Assembly (NCBI GenBank): GCA_018399635.1
Contig: JAGYOH010000004.1
Location: 1-64,000, forward strand
From: Clostridia bacterium
Lineage (GTDB): Bacteria; Bacillota; Clostridia; Peptostreptococcales; Acidaminobacteraceae
DNA length: 64,000 nt
Direction: 5' to 3'
Of the stretch, positions 43,019-50,683 are shown one piece after another. Position 1 is the stretch's first letter. The number at the start of each line of letters is the position of its first letter. The notes below the pieces were generated by a model, which was not told where the DNA came from, ran no database searches, and worked only from the letters and a program-made list of their open reading frames with translations. The position numbers were made by a program, and so were the translations under genes.

Positions 43019-43864
43019 ATGAAAAAAATAATCAAGGAATACCTTTGGATCACCTTCGGAGTCGCCATTCTGGCCAGTGGACTCTTCTGGTTTTTATTCC
43101 CCTCTGACCTGGCGGTGGGAGGGCTTTCGGGATTCGTGATGGTGGTCAACCGGTATTTTCCCATGATACCGAGGGGCGTCATGCTGCTGGGCTTCAATGT
43201 GGTGCTGTACATCCTGGGATTCATCCTCATCGGCAAGGAATTCGGAGGGAAGACCATCTATGCCAGTCTGACGGCCTCCGGCATGATCATCCTCCTGGAA
43301 TCCTTGTTTCCCGTGGTGGAACCCCTGGTGGAGGACATCTTTCTCAATGTCTTCTTCGGTGTCCTGGTCTCCGGAGTGGGGATGGCCATCGTATTTTACC
43401 AGAACGCTTCCTCCGGTGGGACCGATATCATTGCAAAAATCATCAATAAATTCTACAATATAGATATCGGGAAGTCTCTATTGATGGCGGACTTTACCGT
43501 AGTGGTCCTGGCCATCTTCGCCTTCGGCATGGAAAAGGGCCTTTACGCCCTGCTGGGAATCATCATGAACTCCTTTTTCATCGATTACATGATCGAGGGT
43601 TTTGACCAGAAGTACAAGATCACCCTGATCAGCCGCAAGAACGAGGAATTCAGGGAATTCATCATCCGTCAGATCGGCCGGGGTGTGACGATTTATCCCG
43701 CCGTCGGCGGCTATACCCTGGAATCCGTCGATGTGATCCGGGCGGTGATGAGCAAAAGGGAATTCATCAAGCTCAAGAAAAAGATCAGCGTCACCGATCC
43801 CGAGGCCTTCTTCACGGTGACCCATGTGCGGGAAGTCTTCGGGAGTGGATTCAAATACTTTTAA
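43019..43864 (+). CDS. YitT family membrane protein
   Basis: The 281-aa protein has five membrane helices of the YitT_membrane (DUF161) type: AVGGLSGFVMVVNRYF, YQNASSGGTDIIAKIIN and ALLGIIMNSFFIDYMIEGF are typical. A C-terminal DUF2179 domain covers about 205-281 (GRGVTIYPAVGGYT, a possible small-ligand site). Function is unknown. ATG at 43019 follows AAGGAGG. It lies 13 bases before the flavin oxidoreductase gene, on the same strand. Confidence 0.9.
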   Translation: MKKIIKEYLWITFGVAILASGLFWFLFPSDLAVGGLSGFVMVVNRYFPMIPRGVMLLGFNVVLYILGFILIGKEFGGKTIYASLTASGMIILLESLFPVVEPLVEDIFLNVFFGVLVSGVGMAIVFYQNASSGGTDIIAKIINKFYNIDIGKSLLMADFTVVVLAIFAFGMEKGLYALLGIIMNSFFIDYMIEGFDQKYKITLISRKNEEFREFIIRQIGRGVTIYPAVGGYTLESVDVIRAVMSKREFIKLKKKISVTDPEAFFTVTHVREVFGSGFKYF

Positions 43865-43877
43865 AGGTGGGATTCAA

Positions 43878-44915
43878 GTGCCAGATATTTTCACGCCCTT
43901 CAACGTCAAGGATCTAGCAATCAAAAACCGGGTGGTGATGCCTGCCATGTGCATGTATTCATCGGATGAATCCGGTCAGGTCAGAGATTTTCATCTGCTG
44001 CATTACACGACCAGGGCCATGGGGGGGACGGGACTGATCATCCTTGAAGCGACAGCGGTGGAAAAAAGAGGCAGGATTTCACAGATGGACCTGGGCATCT
44101 GGGAGGATGCCCAGATCCAGGGACTCAAGGGACTTGTGGATGAAGTCCACCGGGACGGGGCCAAGATCGGCATCCAGCTGGCCCATGCCGGACGAAAGAG
44201 CGATACCGCCGGGGACGTGATCGCCCCCAGTCCCCTCCTGTATAATCTCAAGTATTCAACCCCGAGGGAAATGAACCGGGAGGATATCACCACCGTCATC
44301 GAGGCCTTCGGTGAGGGCGCCAGAAGAGCCTATGAGGCGGGATTCGATTATGTGGAGATCCACGCCGCCCACGGCTATCTGATCAACGAGTTCCTCTCCC
44401 CCCTCACCAACGAAAGAAAAGACGACTACGGCGGGGGTTCGGGCAACCGGGTGAGATTTCTCAAAGAGGTGGTCATCAAGGTCAGAGAACAATGGCCCAT
44501 CGAAAAGCCCCTGGGAATCAGGATTTCCGCCTATGAATATGCGGCAGGAGGCAATACCCCCGAGGATATCAGCTTCATGATCAATCTCATCAAGGATGAA
44601 GAAGTCGATCTGCTCAATGTGAGTTCCGGCGGGGTGGTGGACGGCCCCATCGAGGTTTTTCCCGGATATCAGATCCGATACGGGTCGGAGGTCAAGAAAA
44701 AGACCAATCTGCCCGTGGTGGTGGGGGGACTCCTGGAGCACCATCACATGGCCAATGAGATCATCAGAAACAGCCGGGGGGACCTGATCTACCTGGGGAG
44801 AGAGCTGCTGAGAAATCCCTACTGGGTGCTCCAGGCCTCCAGGAAGCTGGGCATGGAAGACGTGGTCTGGCCGCGACAGTACGAGAGGGCCAAGGGGAAC
44901 AAGCTTCTCAGATGA
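43878..44915 (+). CDS. namA: Old yellow enzyme family NADPH dehydrogenase (YqjM/NamA-like)
   Basis: The 345-aa FMN-dependent TIM-barrel enzyme shows the YqjM subclass marks: the redox-tuning Cys in MPAMCMYSSD, HYTTRAMGGTGLIILEATAV, the QLAHAGRKSD segment, the His pair and Tyr in HAAHGYLINEFLSPLTNERKDDYGG. It reduces activated C=C double bonds of enals, enones or xenobiotics with NADPH. GTG at 43878 lies 7 bases after AAAGGTGG. The downstream side is occupied by the IS element, whose left end begins 30 bases after the stop. Confidence 0.9.
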   Translation: MPDIFTPFNVKDLAIKNRVVMPAMCMYSSDESGQVRDFHLLHYTTRAMGGTGLIILEATAVEKRGRISQMDLGIWEDAQIQGLKGLVDEVHRDGAKIGIQLAHAGRKSDTAGDVIAPSPLLYNLKYSTPREMNREDITTVIEAFGEGARRAYEAGFDYVEIHAAHGYLINEFLSPLTNERKDDYGGGSGNRVRFLKEVVIKVREQWPIEKPLGIRISAYEYAAGGNTPEDISFMINLIKDEEVDLLNVSSGGVVDGPIEVFPGYQIRYGSEVKKKTNLPVVVGGLLEHHHMANEIIRNSRGDLIYLGRELLRNPYWVLQASRKLGMEDVVWPRQYERAKGNKLLR

Positions 44916-45037
44916 AAATATTTTTCAAATGACATTGATTTTTACCGAATAGCGCCGAAAAGCCCCTCGCTTTTGCCATGGGGATGAAAGGCGCTCTTTT
45001 GTTTGCGTTTTATAGCTAACAGTTGTATAATTTAGAT

Positions 45038-45506
45038 ATGAACAATACTACGTACAAATCAAACAAAAATGTTGTCTACTCGTGCAAGTATGATGTGGTA
45101 TGGTGCCCTGAATATCGACGCAAGGTAATCGTAGGTCCAGTTGAAAAGCGTTTGAAGGAAATAGTAGAAGAAGTTGCCTCTTAAGCTAAACGTCGAAATC
45201 ATTGAAATGCAAACCCTGCCAGATCACATCCACTTGCTATTGGAGGTTGCCCCCCAGTTTGGCATCCATAAGGCTGTCAAAAGAATCAAGGGACAATCAT
45301 CAAGCGTACTAAGAAGTGAATTCAAGCACCTGACTACAAAACTACCTACACCATGGACAAATAGCTATTTTGTTTCAACGGTTGGTGGTGCTCCCCTATC
45401 GGTTATTAAAGCGTCTATTGAAAACCAACAAAGGATCAAAGGAAGTGATTCTATGCGTACCGTCAAAATCAAACTAGCCCCCACAATTGAACAAGAAAAT
45501 CTTTGA
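45038..45506 (+). pseudogene. tnpA: IS200-like Y1 transposase TnpA, frameshifted
   Basis: The first 48 codons (MNNTTYKSNKNVVYSCKYDV...) end at TAA 45182-45184. Removing one T near 45179-45182 joins them to the second frame (KLNVEIIEMQTLPDHIHLLLEV), which carries the HUH motif HIH. The expected catalytic Tyr in the last helix (usually VIKQYIENQ) reads VIKASIENQ, with Ser in place of Tyr. The frame also runs on without its own stop into the tnpB start. Together these show an inactive transposase. Confidence 0.8.
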
Positions 45507-46081
45507 TTTCAATCAGCAAAACCTATATCAAAACAGTCAATGAAATTGTGTCTGATATGGTTGAGGCTGAAAAGGCGCTTCAGCTCTCTTCGAAAGATGT
45601 TGACGCACTGATGCCGAGTGCCGTCAAAAATCAAGCGATTCGTGATGCTAAAAGTGTCTACAAGAAATCAAAGAAACAGGGGACGGTTCCCATTCTCAGG
45701 AAACCGGTATGTCTTTGGAACAATCAAAACTATACAGTTAAGGAAAGCACACTTGAGTTTCCTGTTTTGATTAACGGCAAATCCCAGCGAATCGGAGTCA
45801 AAGCGATCTTTAATGATTATCAGAAGACTTTAATTGAAGAGGCTGCTAAACTTGGTATGCTTGGCATCACTCAGAAGTCAGGCAAATGGATAGCTCAGAT
45901 TGCAGTTGAAGACCCGGAACTGATCACAGTCCACACAGATATCGTCATGGGCGTGGATCTTGGTCTTAAAGTTCCAGCCGTAGCTAAAATATCTGACGGC
46001 AAGGTCAAATTCTTCGGCAATGGCCGTATGAATAAGTTTTTCAAGCGTCGCTTTCGAGCAATTAGAAAGAAACTCGGCCAA

Positions 46082-46183
46082 ATGAAAAACCTTGAAGCTA
46101 TCAGGAAACTCTCTGATAAAGAGCAACGCTGGATGAAAAACCTTGAAGCTATCGGGAAACTCTCTGATAAAGAGCAACGCTGG
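46082..46183 (+). repeat. Tandem 51-bp duplication inside tnpB
   Basis: Two head-to-tail 51-bp units (46082-46132 and 46133-46183) differ at a single base and encode MKNLEAIRKLSDKEQRW and MKNLEAIGKLSDKEQRW. The near identity indicates a recent event. Confidence 0.92.
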
Positions 46184-46539
46184 ATGAAAAACCAAGACCA
46201 TAAGATTTCAAGAGAAATCGTCAATTTTGCAATCGAAAACCATGTAGCACCATCAGACTTGAAAAACTCTCGGGCATCAGACAAACGGCAAAGACAAGCC
46301 GTAAAAATGAAAAGAATTTGCACACCTGGTCATTCTATCGTTTGGCGGGCTACATTGAGTACAAGGCAATTCTAGCAGGTATCACGGTGGAATATGTCGA
46401 TCCTGCCTACACCAGTCAGATTTGTCCGGTCTGTGGCAAGAAAAACAAGGCCAAAGGCAGAAACTACACTTGCAAGTGTGGATACCACTCCCATCGGGAT
46501 CTGGTCGGTGCCATCAACATCATTGAAGGCACCTCTGAT

Positions 46540-46705
46540 AGCTGGCGCTTGCGAAGCGATAGGCTTTCAGCCCATGCGACTATAGGTCCTGGCATGGGAC
46601 GGGGTGATGGCACACCCCTTGACTCAGGGTCGTACTCCGATAGCAGAAATGCACTTCGGTTTAATCACCTGAGAATCCCCCGAATTGATTCGTGGGGAGT
46701 GTCAA
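46540..46705 (+). ncRNA. Candidate omega (right-end) RNA of the IS element
   Basis: In active IS605 elements the 3' part of tnpB and the right end are transcribed as the guide scaffold. This segment is GC-rich and hairpin-rich (for example CATGCGAC/GTCCTGGCATG and CCCC/GGGG at the end) and finishes at the proposed right end. Position is the main evidence. Confidence 0.45.
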
Positions 46706-46739
46706 TTTACCCCCCCTCATTTTTGAAGTAATTAGTATG

Positions 46740-46772
46740 AAAGCCCCCGTCCTGAAGGACGAGGGCTTTTTT
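46740..46772 (+). terminator. Terminator downstream of IS element
   Basis: AAAGCCC and CGTCC pair with GGACG and GGGCTTT around a TGAA loop, with one mismatch, followed by six T (46767-46772). It probably ended the namA transcript before the insertion and also borders the convergent thiamine operon. Confidence 0.75.
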
Positions 46773-47030
46773 CTAGAGTCCGCAGGTGTTGGACAGCTTG
46801 ATGTCCATCACATACTTCGAATGGGCGCCGGCATAAGCCACCAGGGCACCCAGAAGGGCCATGACGTTGGATTCAGGACCCTTGAATTCCGTGGTCATGT
46901 CTCCCACCCTGTAGGTGACCCCGGCTTTTTCGAAGAGGTCCAGGATGCCGAGGACGGCGAGATTGACCTGGCCCTCGCCCAGGGGGTAGAAGGCGACGGA
47001 TCCGCTCAGGATTTGATCCATTTGAGACAT
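46773..47030 (-). CDS. YkoF-like thiamine/HMP-binding protein (single domain)
   Basis: The 85-aa protein contains one YkoF/MTH1187-type module: VAFYPLGEGQVNLAVLGILDLFEKAG, then YRVGDMTTEFKGPESNVMALLGALV. YkoF proper has two such modules and binds thiamine. ATG at 47030 overlaps the methyltransferase end by 25 bases. As the last gene of the riboswitch-controlled operon it likely binds thiamine or its pyrimidine. It differs from the first gene of the operon, which is the MTH1187 form. Confidence 0.7.
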   Translation of the reverse strand: MSQMDQILSGSVAFYPLGEGQVNLAVLGILDLFEKAGVTYRVGDMTTEFKGPESNVMALLGALVAYAGAHSKYVMDIKLSNTCGL

Positions 47031-47683
47031 ATGAAGCCACCCCGCTTTCCATCGGCCTGATGTCGGGCGTCCTCCTCCAGGGAGATTTTCTCCTCCTCGA
47101 TATCGGGGGGAAGGAAAAGACATTCCCGGCTTGCCTGGAGCCGGTCCGGGTAGAAGGCGGCCATCTCCTCCAGGGTCTTGAAGGGAATGCCGTCGAAGAC
47201 GGAGCCTTCATAGGCCTCGGAGGTGTAGAGTCTGCCCCAGGCGCTGTCGAGATGGATGGTGCCCACCATCAGAAGACCGCCGGGCTTGAGGACTCTGAAG
47301 AGTTCCCCCAGGGCCCTGGGAGTGTCTGCGATGAATTCAAAGGCGGCCATGGAAAAGACCCCGTCAAAGGAGTCGTCCTCAAAGGGCAGCCGGTAGACGT
47401 CCCCCTGGACCAGGGTGGCCTCCACCTGCTTCCTGGCCAGCTTGCCCCTGGCGATTTTGAGCATTTCCTCGGAAAGGTCCACCCCGGTGACCCGGTATCC
47501 GGCTTCAAGGAGTTTCAGGGTGAAATTGCCGCTGCCACAACCGAGGTCCAGGACCTCGGCCCCCTTGGGGAGGTCGAAAAGATCGAAGGCGCAGCGGGTT
47601 TCTGCGGCGTCGACAAAGGCGCCGAGGGGGGTGTCGTACCAGCTGTCGTAGGTATTGGCATGAGCGTCGAAGAGCGTGGACAT
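47006..47683 (-). CDS. Class I SAM-dependent methyltransferase
   Basis: The 225-aa protein has the SAM-binding motif EVLDLGCGSGNFTLKLLE (about 43-60), the acidic GVDLSEEML and the later QGDVYRLPFEDDSFDGVFS and VLKPGGLLMVGT motifs of the UbiE/Methyltransf_11 group. The substrate is unknown. It is embedded in a thiamine/pyrimidine uptake operon (3 bases after the ATPase gene), so a role in thiamine salvage or in methylation of a precursor is possible but unsupported by motif. Confidence 0.85.
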   Translation of the reverse strand: MSTLFDAHANTYDSWYDTPLGAFVDAAETRCAFDLFDLPKGAEVLDLGCGSGNFTLKLLEAGYRVTGVDLSEEMLKIARGKLARKQVEATLVQGDVYRLPFEDDSFDGVFSMAAFEFIADTPRALGELFRVLKPGGLLMVGTIHLDSAWGRLYTSEAYEGSVFDGIPFKTLEEMAAFYPDRLQASRECLFLPPDIEEEKISLEEDARHQADGKRGGFICLKWIKS

Positions 47684-47686
47684 GGT

Positions 47687-48445
47687 TTATTCCTCCAATT
47701 GTTTCAAAATATGTTCCCGAAGGGCATGGAATTCAGGCAGGGAGAGGATTTCAGGGCTTCGGGGTTTCTTGAGGGTGACCCTGACCTCATCGACGATGTG
47801 GGCCGGTGCCCCCTTCATGACATAGATCCGGTCCGACAGGAAGATGGCTTCCTCGATATCGTGGGTGATGAAAATCACCGAGCCCTTGATTTTCTTCAGC
47901 ACCGTGAGCAGGTACTGCTGCATGGCGAAGCGGGTCATGGCATCGAGGCCGCCGAAGGGTTCATCGAGCAGCATGATTTCTTTTGAGAACATGGTGGTTC
48001 GAAGCAGGGAGACCCGCTGCCGCATGCCGCCGGAGAGCTGTGACGGATACTTGTGACCGTGGCCCTCGAGACCGAAGATCTCAAGCGCCTCCTGGACCAC
48101 TTTTCGGGCTTCCTCCCTGGAACTTCCCCTGATCTCCAGGGGCACGGCCCCGTTGCCGGTCACATCCCGCCAGGGCAGGAGGAGGTCCTTCTGGTGCATG
48201 TAGCTGACCCGGCCGGTTTGGCCGGTGATATCCTCCCCCTTGATGAGGATCCTGCCGGATCTGGGTGGTATGAGGCCGGCGATGAGGTTGAAAAGGGTGC
48301 TTTTGCCGCAGCCGCTGGGACCCAGGAGGGTGACGAATTCCTCCTTATGGAGTTCAAGGTGGATGTCTTCGAGGATGGGCTGTCCCTTGTAGTCCTTTGA
48401 CAGGGCATCGACGGTGAGGAGGTTACTTGGCGGGCAGGAATTCAT
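47687..48445 (-). CDS. thiZ: Thiamine-precursor ABC transporter ATPase (ThiZ-like)
   Basis: The 252-aa ATPase has Walker A LLGPSGCGKST, Q-loop MHQKDLLLPW, signature QLSGGMRQRVSLLRT, Walker B MLLDEPFGGLDAMTR and H-loop FITHDIEEA, the pattern of the nitrate/taurine/pyrimidine (SsuB/TauB/ThiZ) group. ATG at 48445 lies inside the preceding gene (23-base overlap) with GAGG upstream; longer upstream frame is antisense-free but has no homologous residues. Confidence 0.88.
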   Translation of the reverse strand: MNSCPPSNLLTVDALSKDYKGQPILEDIHLELHKEEFVTLLGPSGCGKSTLFNLIAGLIPPRSGRILIKGEDITGQTGRVSYMHQKDLLLPWRDVTGNGAVPLEIRGSSREEARKVVQEALEIFGLEGHGHKYPSQLSGGMRQRVSLLRTTMFSKEIMLLDEPFGGLDAMTRFAMQQYLLTVLKKIKGSVIFITHDIEEAIFLSDRIYVMKGAPAHIVDEVRVTLKKPRSPEILSLPEFHALREHILKQLEE

Positions 48446-49418
48446 TGGTATAGGCCTCGCTGACCTCAAGGGGTCCCTCGATGAGTCCCCTGTCCTGCAT
48501 CCACCGGCTGTAATTGATCCAAAGGGATTCATCCATGACCCCCCAGGCTTCTCCGGGATCCTGGTAATAATCCTTGAGATAATGAATGGAGGCCTTGGCG
48601 AGTTCTGAATCGATTTCAGGAATATCCTTGAGAAGCTCGCCGGCCGCGGCCTCGGGATTTTCCATGGCATATCGGTAGCCCTTTTCCGTGGCCCTCAGGA
48701 AGGCCCTGGCAATGTCGGGATTGGATTCAAGGTAGCTGTTTTCAGCGATGATGACCGGCGTGTAGAAATCCAGGTTTTCGTCCACATCCTGAAGAAGGAT
48801 GAAGTTGAGGGGAAGGTTCCTGAGTTCGCTGGCGATGCCGTCCCATCCGTAATAGATCCAGGTGAAATCCACATGGGCGGCGGTGGCGGCAAAGAAGTCC
48901 ATGGCCCCGATGTCCACCACCTCGACCTGGGAAAAGTCACCGCCGTCGATGGCCATCAGGCCTTCGATGGTGGACATTTCCATGGGGGATCCCCAGCCCC
49001 CGTAGCTCCTGCCTTCAAAATCCCTGGGGCTTTCAATCCCCTTTTCGGCAGGGGAGGCAAAGCCCGAGGTGTTGTGCTGCAGGATGGCGGCGATGGCTTT
49101 GACGGGCAGGGGGTTTTCAGCCGTCAGGGCATAGGTGACCTGTTCCTGGTAGCTGATGCCGAAGTGGCCCTGGCCGGCGGCGATGAGATCGGCACTGCCT
49201 CCCTCGGAAGGCTGGATGATTTCGACATCGAGGCCCTCGGCTTCGTAGTAACCGAGGTTCTTGGCCACATAGAGGCCGGTGTGGTTGGTGTTGGGGACCC
49301 AGTCCAGGACCAGGGTGATCCTGGTCAAGGGTTGATCTGCTTCAAGGGGTTCAGAGGCACAAGCCGCCAGGGTGAACATGAGGGTCAGAATCAGTAATGC
49401 GATGAATGTTTTTTTCAT
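48423..49418 (-). CDS. thiY: Pyrimidine (HMP/FAMP-type) binding lipoprotein, NMT1/THI5-like
   Basis: The 331-aa precursor has lipobox FTLAAC (Cys20). The mature part is NMT1/THI5-like: ITLVLDWVPNTNHTGLYVAKNLGYYEAEGLDVEI at the start (described here in two parts: LVLDWVPNTNHTG and AKNLGYYEAEGLDV), GHFGISYQEQ, and SYGGWGSPMEMSTI. ThiY binds N-formyl-aminopyrimidine, a thiamine salvage compound. The TPP riboswitch upstream of the operon supports a thiamine precursor as the ligand. Confidence 0.88.
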   Translation of the reverse strand: MKKTFIALLILTLMFTLAACASEPLEADQPLTRITLVLDWVPNTNHTGLYVAKNLGYYEAEGLDVEIIQPSEGGSADLIAAGQGHFGISYQEQVTYALTAENPLPVKAIAAILQHNTSGFASPAEKGIESPRDFEGRSYGGWGSPMEMSTIEGLMAIDGGDFSQVEVVDIGAMDFFAATAAHVDFTWIYYGWDGIASELRNLPLNFILLQDVDENLDFYTPVIIAENSYLESNPDIARAFLRATEKGYRYAMENPEAAAGELLKDIPEIDSELAKASIHYLKDYYQDPGEAWGVMDESLWINYSRWMQDRGLIEGPLEVSEAYTNEFLPAK

Positions 49419-50179
49419 TGATGGTCATCCTCCTGTAGGTGAGCCCATGGCATGGTTCTTTTCTGGATCCATTTGATCAGTCCGAAAATTCCGATGGAGA
49501 GCAGGACGATGATGAGAATGGAGGCAAAAACCTTTTCCAAGGCGAAGGAATTCCGGGCTCTGAGCATGTAGACGCCAAGACCGGCCTTTCCTCCGAGCCA
49601 TTCGCCGATGACGGCTCCCATGATACTGTAGGTAGCTGCGATTTTTAGACCTGAGTAGAAATTGGACAGGGTGTAGGGGAGTTTCACCTTGGTATAGATG
49701 GCGTAGGGTCTGGCTCCCATGGAGCGCAGCAGGTCGATGAGCTCGGGATCAACCTCCGAGAGCCCGTCGGTCAGGCTGATGGTGACGGGAAAAAAGCACA
49801 CCAGAACCACCACGAAAATTTTTGGTGCAATACCGAAACCGAACCACATGGCGATGAGGGGGGCGATGATGATGATGGGTACGGTCTGGGAAATCACCAG
49901 AAGAGGATAGAGGGCTTTTTTGACCCCGGCATAGCGATCCATCAAGAGGGCGGTGATGAAGGCGATCAGGGTGGCCGCCAGCAGACCGACAATCCCCTCC
50001 GTGAAGGTGATGGCGGCATGGTAGACCAGGACTTTGAAGCTTGAAAACAGCTCGGTCACGATGGCCGCCGGGGAGGGGAGAATGTAGGGCTTGACCAGAC
50101 CCAGGGAGACGGTTGCCTGCCAGAGGAGAATCAGCAGGAAGAGGAGCCATTTATCCGCGATATTTTGAAATTTTTTCAT
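49415..50179 (-). CDS. thiX: Thiamine-precursor ABC transporter permease (ThiX-like)
   Basis: The 254-aa protein of the BPD_transp_1 family has about six membrane helices and the coupling loop ELIDLLRSMGARPYAIYTKVKLP. N-terminal LWQATVSLGLVKPYILPSP is typical of SsuC/TauC/ThiX permeases. ATG at 50179 lies within the preceding gene (29-base overlap) and its end overlaps thiY by 4 bases, giving tight translational coupling. Confidence 0.88.
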   Translation of the reverse strand: MKKFQNIADKWLLFLLILLWQATVSLGLVKPYILPSPAAIVTELFSSFKVLVYHAAITFTEGIVGLLAATLIAFITALLMDRYAGVKKALYPLLVISQTVPIIIIAPLIAMWFGFGIAPKIFVVVLVCFFPVTISLTDGLSEVDPELIDLLRSMGARPYAIYTKVKLPYTLSNFYSGLKIAATYSIMGAVIGEWLGGKAGLGVYMLRARNSFALEKVFASILIIVLLSIGIFGLIKWIQKRTMPWAHLQEDDHQ

Positions 50180-50441
50180 CGATGGTGACCCCTTCTTTCT
50201 TGTAATCGATCTTGATCACACTGACGATTCTTTCGGCACCCTCCTCGAGACAGATGGTCTGGGCATTTTTGACGATGGCGAGCAGATCCTCGAGTTCGCC
50301 CTCGATGGTGGTGTCCAGGGGGCCCACCACGTAGGACAGACCCGTGGCATGGATCATCTCGATGACCCGGTCCACCACGGGGTAGATTCTCTCCTCGGGG
50401 ACCACGGGTAGCACCTGCAGGCTGAGATTGACAATTGGCAT
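50151..50441 (-). CDS. MTH1187-family thiamine-binding protein, first gene of thi operon
   Basis: The 96-aa ferredoxin-like protein starts NLSLQVLPVVPEERIYPVVDRVIEM and continues TGLSYVVGPLDTTIEGELEDLL, the MTH1187 pattern. Direct position behind a TPP riboswitch is strong support for thiamine or pyrimidine binding. GTGAGGTG lies before the ATG at 50441. Compare the copy at 42636, which lacks a riboswitch. Confidence 0.86.
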   Translation of the reverse strand: MPIVNLSLQVLPVVPEERIYPVVDRVIEMIHATGLSYVVGPLDTTIEGELEDLLAIVKNAQTICLEEGAERIVSVIKIDYKKEGVTIDEKISKYRG

Positions 50442-50454
50442 TTTTTCACCTCAC

Positions 50455-50485
50455 AAAAAAATCTTTACCCAAAGGATAAAGATTT
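50455..50485 (-). terminator. Riboswitch expression platform terminator
   Basis: On the minus strand AAATCTTTATCC and GGGTAAAGATTT pair around a short loop and are followed by a T-run. It lies between the aptamer and the first gene, so TPP binding should favour its formation. Confidence 0.85.
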
Positions 50486-50499
50486 CAAAAATCATGATC

Positions 50500-50581
50500 T
50501 CCCTCCGTTGGCATTATCCAAATCAGGTCAGGGGTCGAAGTTTTACTAAACTTCCTCTCAGCCGGTAACACCAGCTCCCCG
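50500..50581 (-). promoter_or_regulatory. TPP riboswitch (THI box)
   Basis: On the minus strand the conserved parts appear in order: GGGGAGC, GGCTGAGAGGA, ACCCCTGACCTGATTTGGAT and AATGCCAACGGAGGGA. These include the pyrimidine-binding CTGAGA and the ACCTGA..GGATAATGCC core of the thiamine pyrophosphate aptamer. Confidence 0.97.
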
Positions 50582-50592
50582 TTTGTATGGTC

Positions 50593-50621
50593 ATTGTACT
50601 CCAATAAATTTGGCTTGTCAA
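50593..50621 (-). promoter_or_regulatory. Promoter of the thiamine operon
   Basis: On the minus strand: TTGACA (50621-50616), 17-bp spacer, TACAAT (50598-50593), placing the start a few bases before the riboswitch. Confidence 0.88.
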
Positions 50622-50683
50622 ACGAGATTTTGTGTCGTCTGAGATGAAAAATATTGTACAATAAGACTGACAGGAGGTAGTCG

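Larger units (their letters stand above)
44946..46705 (+). mobile_element. IS200/IS605-family element, degenerate
   Basis: The unit contains a Y1-type transposase gene followed by a tnpB gene. The proposed left end follows TTTAC at 44941-44945 and begins with a folded region (AGCGCC...GGCGCT enclosing CCCC...GGGG). The proposed right end carries CCCCCGAATTGATTCGTGGGG and finishes in AGTGTCAA at 46698-46705. TTAC to the left and TCAA as the last bases are the cleavage sites known for IS608-like members. Both genes contain frameshifts and the transposase lacks its catalytic Tyr, so the copy is immobile by itself. Exact ends are inferred. Confidence 0.75.
45453..46731 (+). pseudogene. tnpB: TnpB (RuvC-like RNA-guided nuclease of IS605), frameshifted
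   Basis: ATG 45453 (MRTVKIKLAPTIEQENL) is preceded by AAAGGA. The protein is split over three frames, with shifts near 45503 and near 46245. Joined, all catalytic positions are kept: Asp in MGVDLGLKVPAVAK, Glu in TIRLEKLSGIRQT (frame after the second shift) and Asp in HRDLVGAINI, plus the zinc ribbon CPVCGKKNKAKG...CKCG. A 17-residue in-frame duplication sits between the first Asp and the Glu. The reading frame passes the proposed right end of the element. Active TnpB cuts donor joints guided by RNA from the right end; this copy cannot be made as one protein. Confidence 0.82.

Noticed and set aside
44950-45003. Terminator of namA (AGCGCC...GGCGCT with T-run)
   Set aside because: It could work as a terminator, but the position after TTTAC and the CCCC/GGGG inner stem fit the IS left end better; kept only within the IS element.
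46082-46183. Possible CRISPR-like repeat
   Set aside because: Only two adjacent copies without spacers, in frame inside tnpB; it is a tandem duplication.
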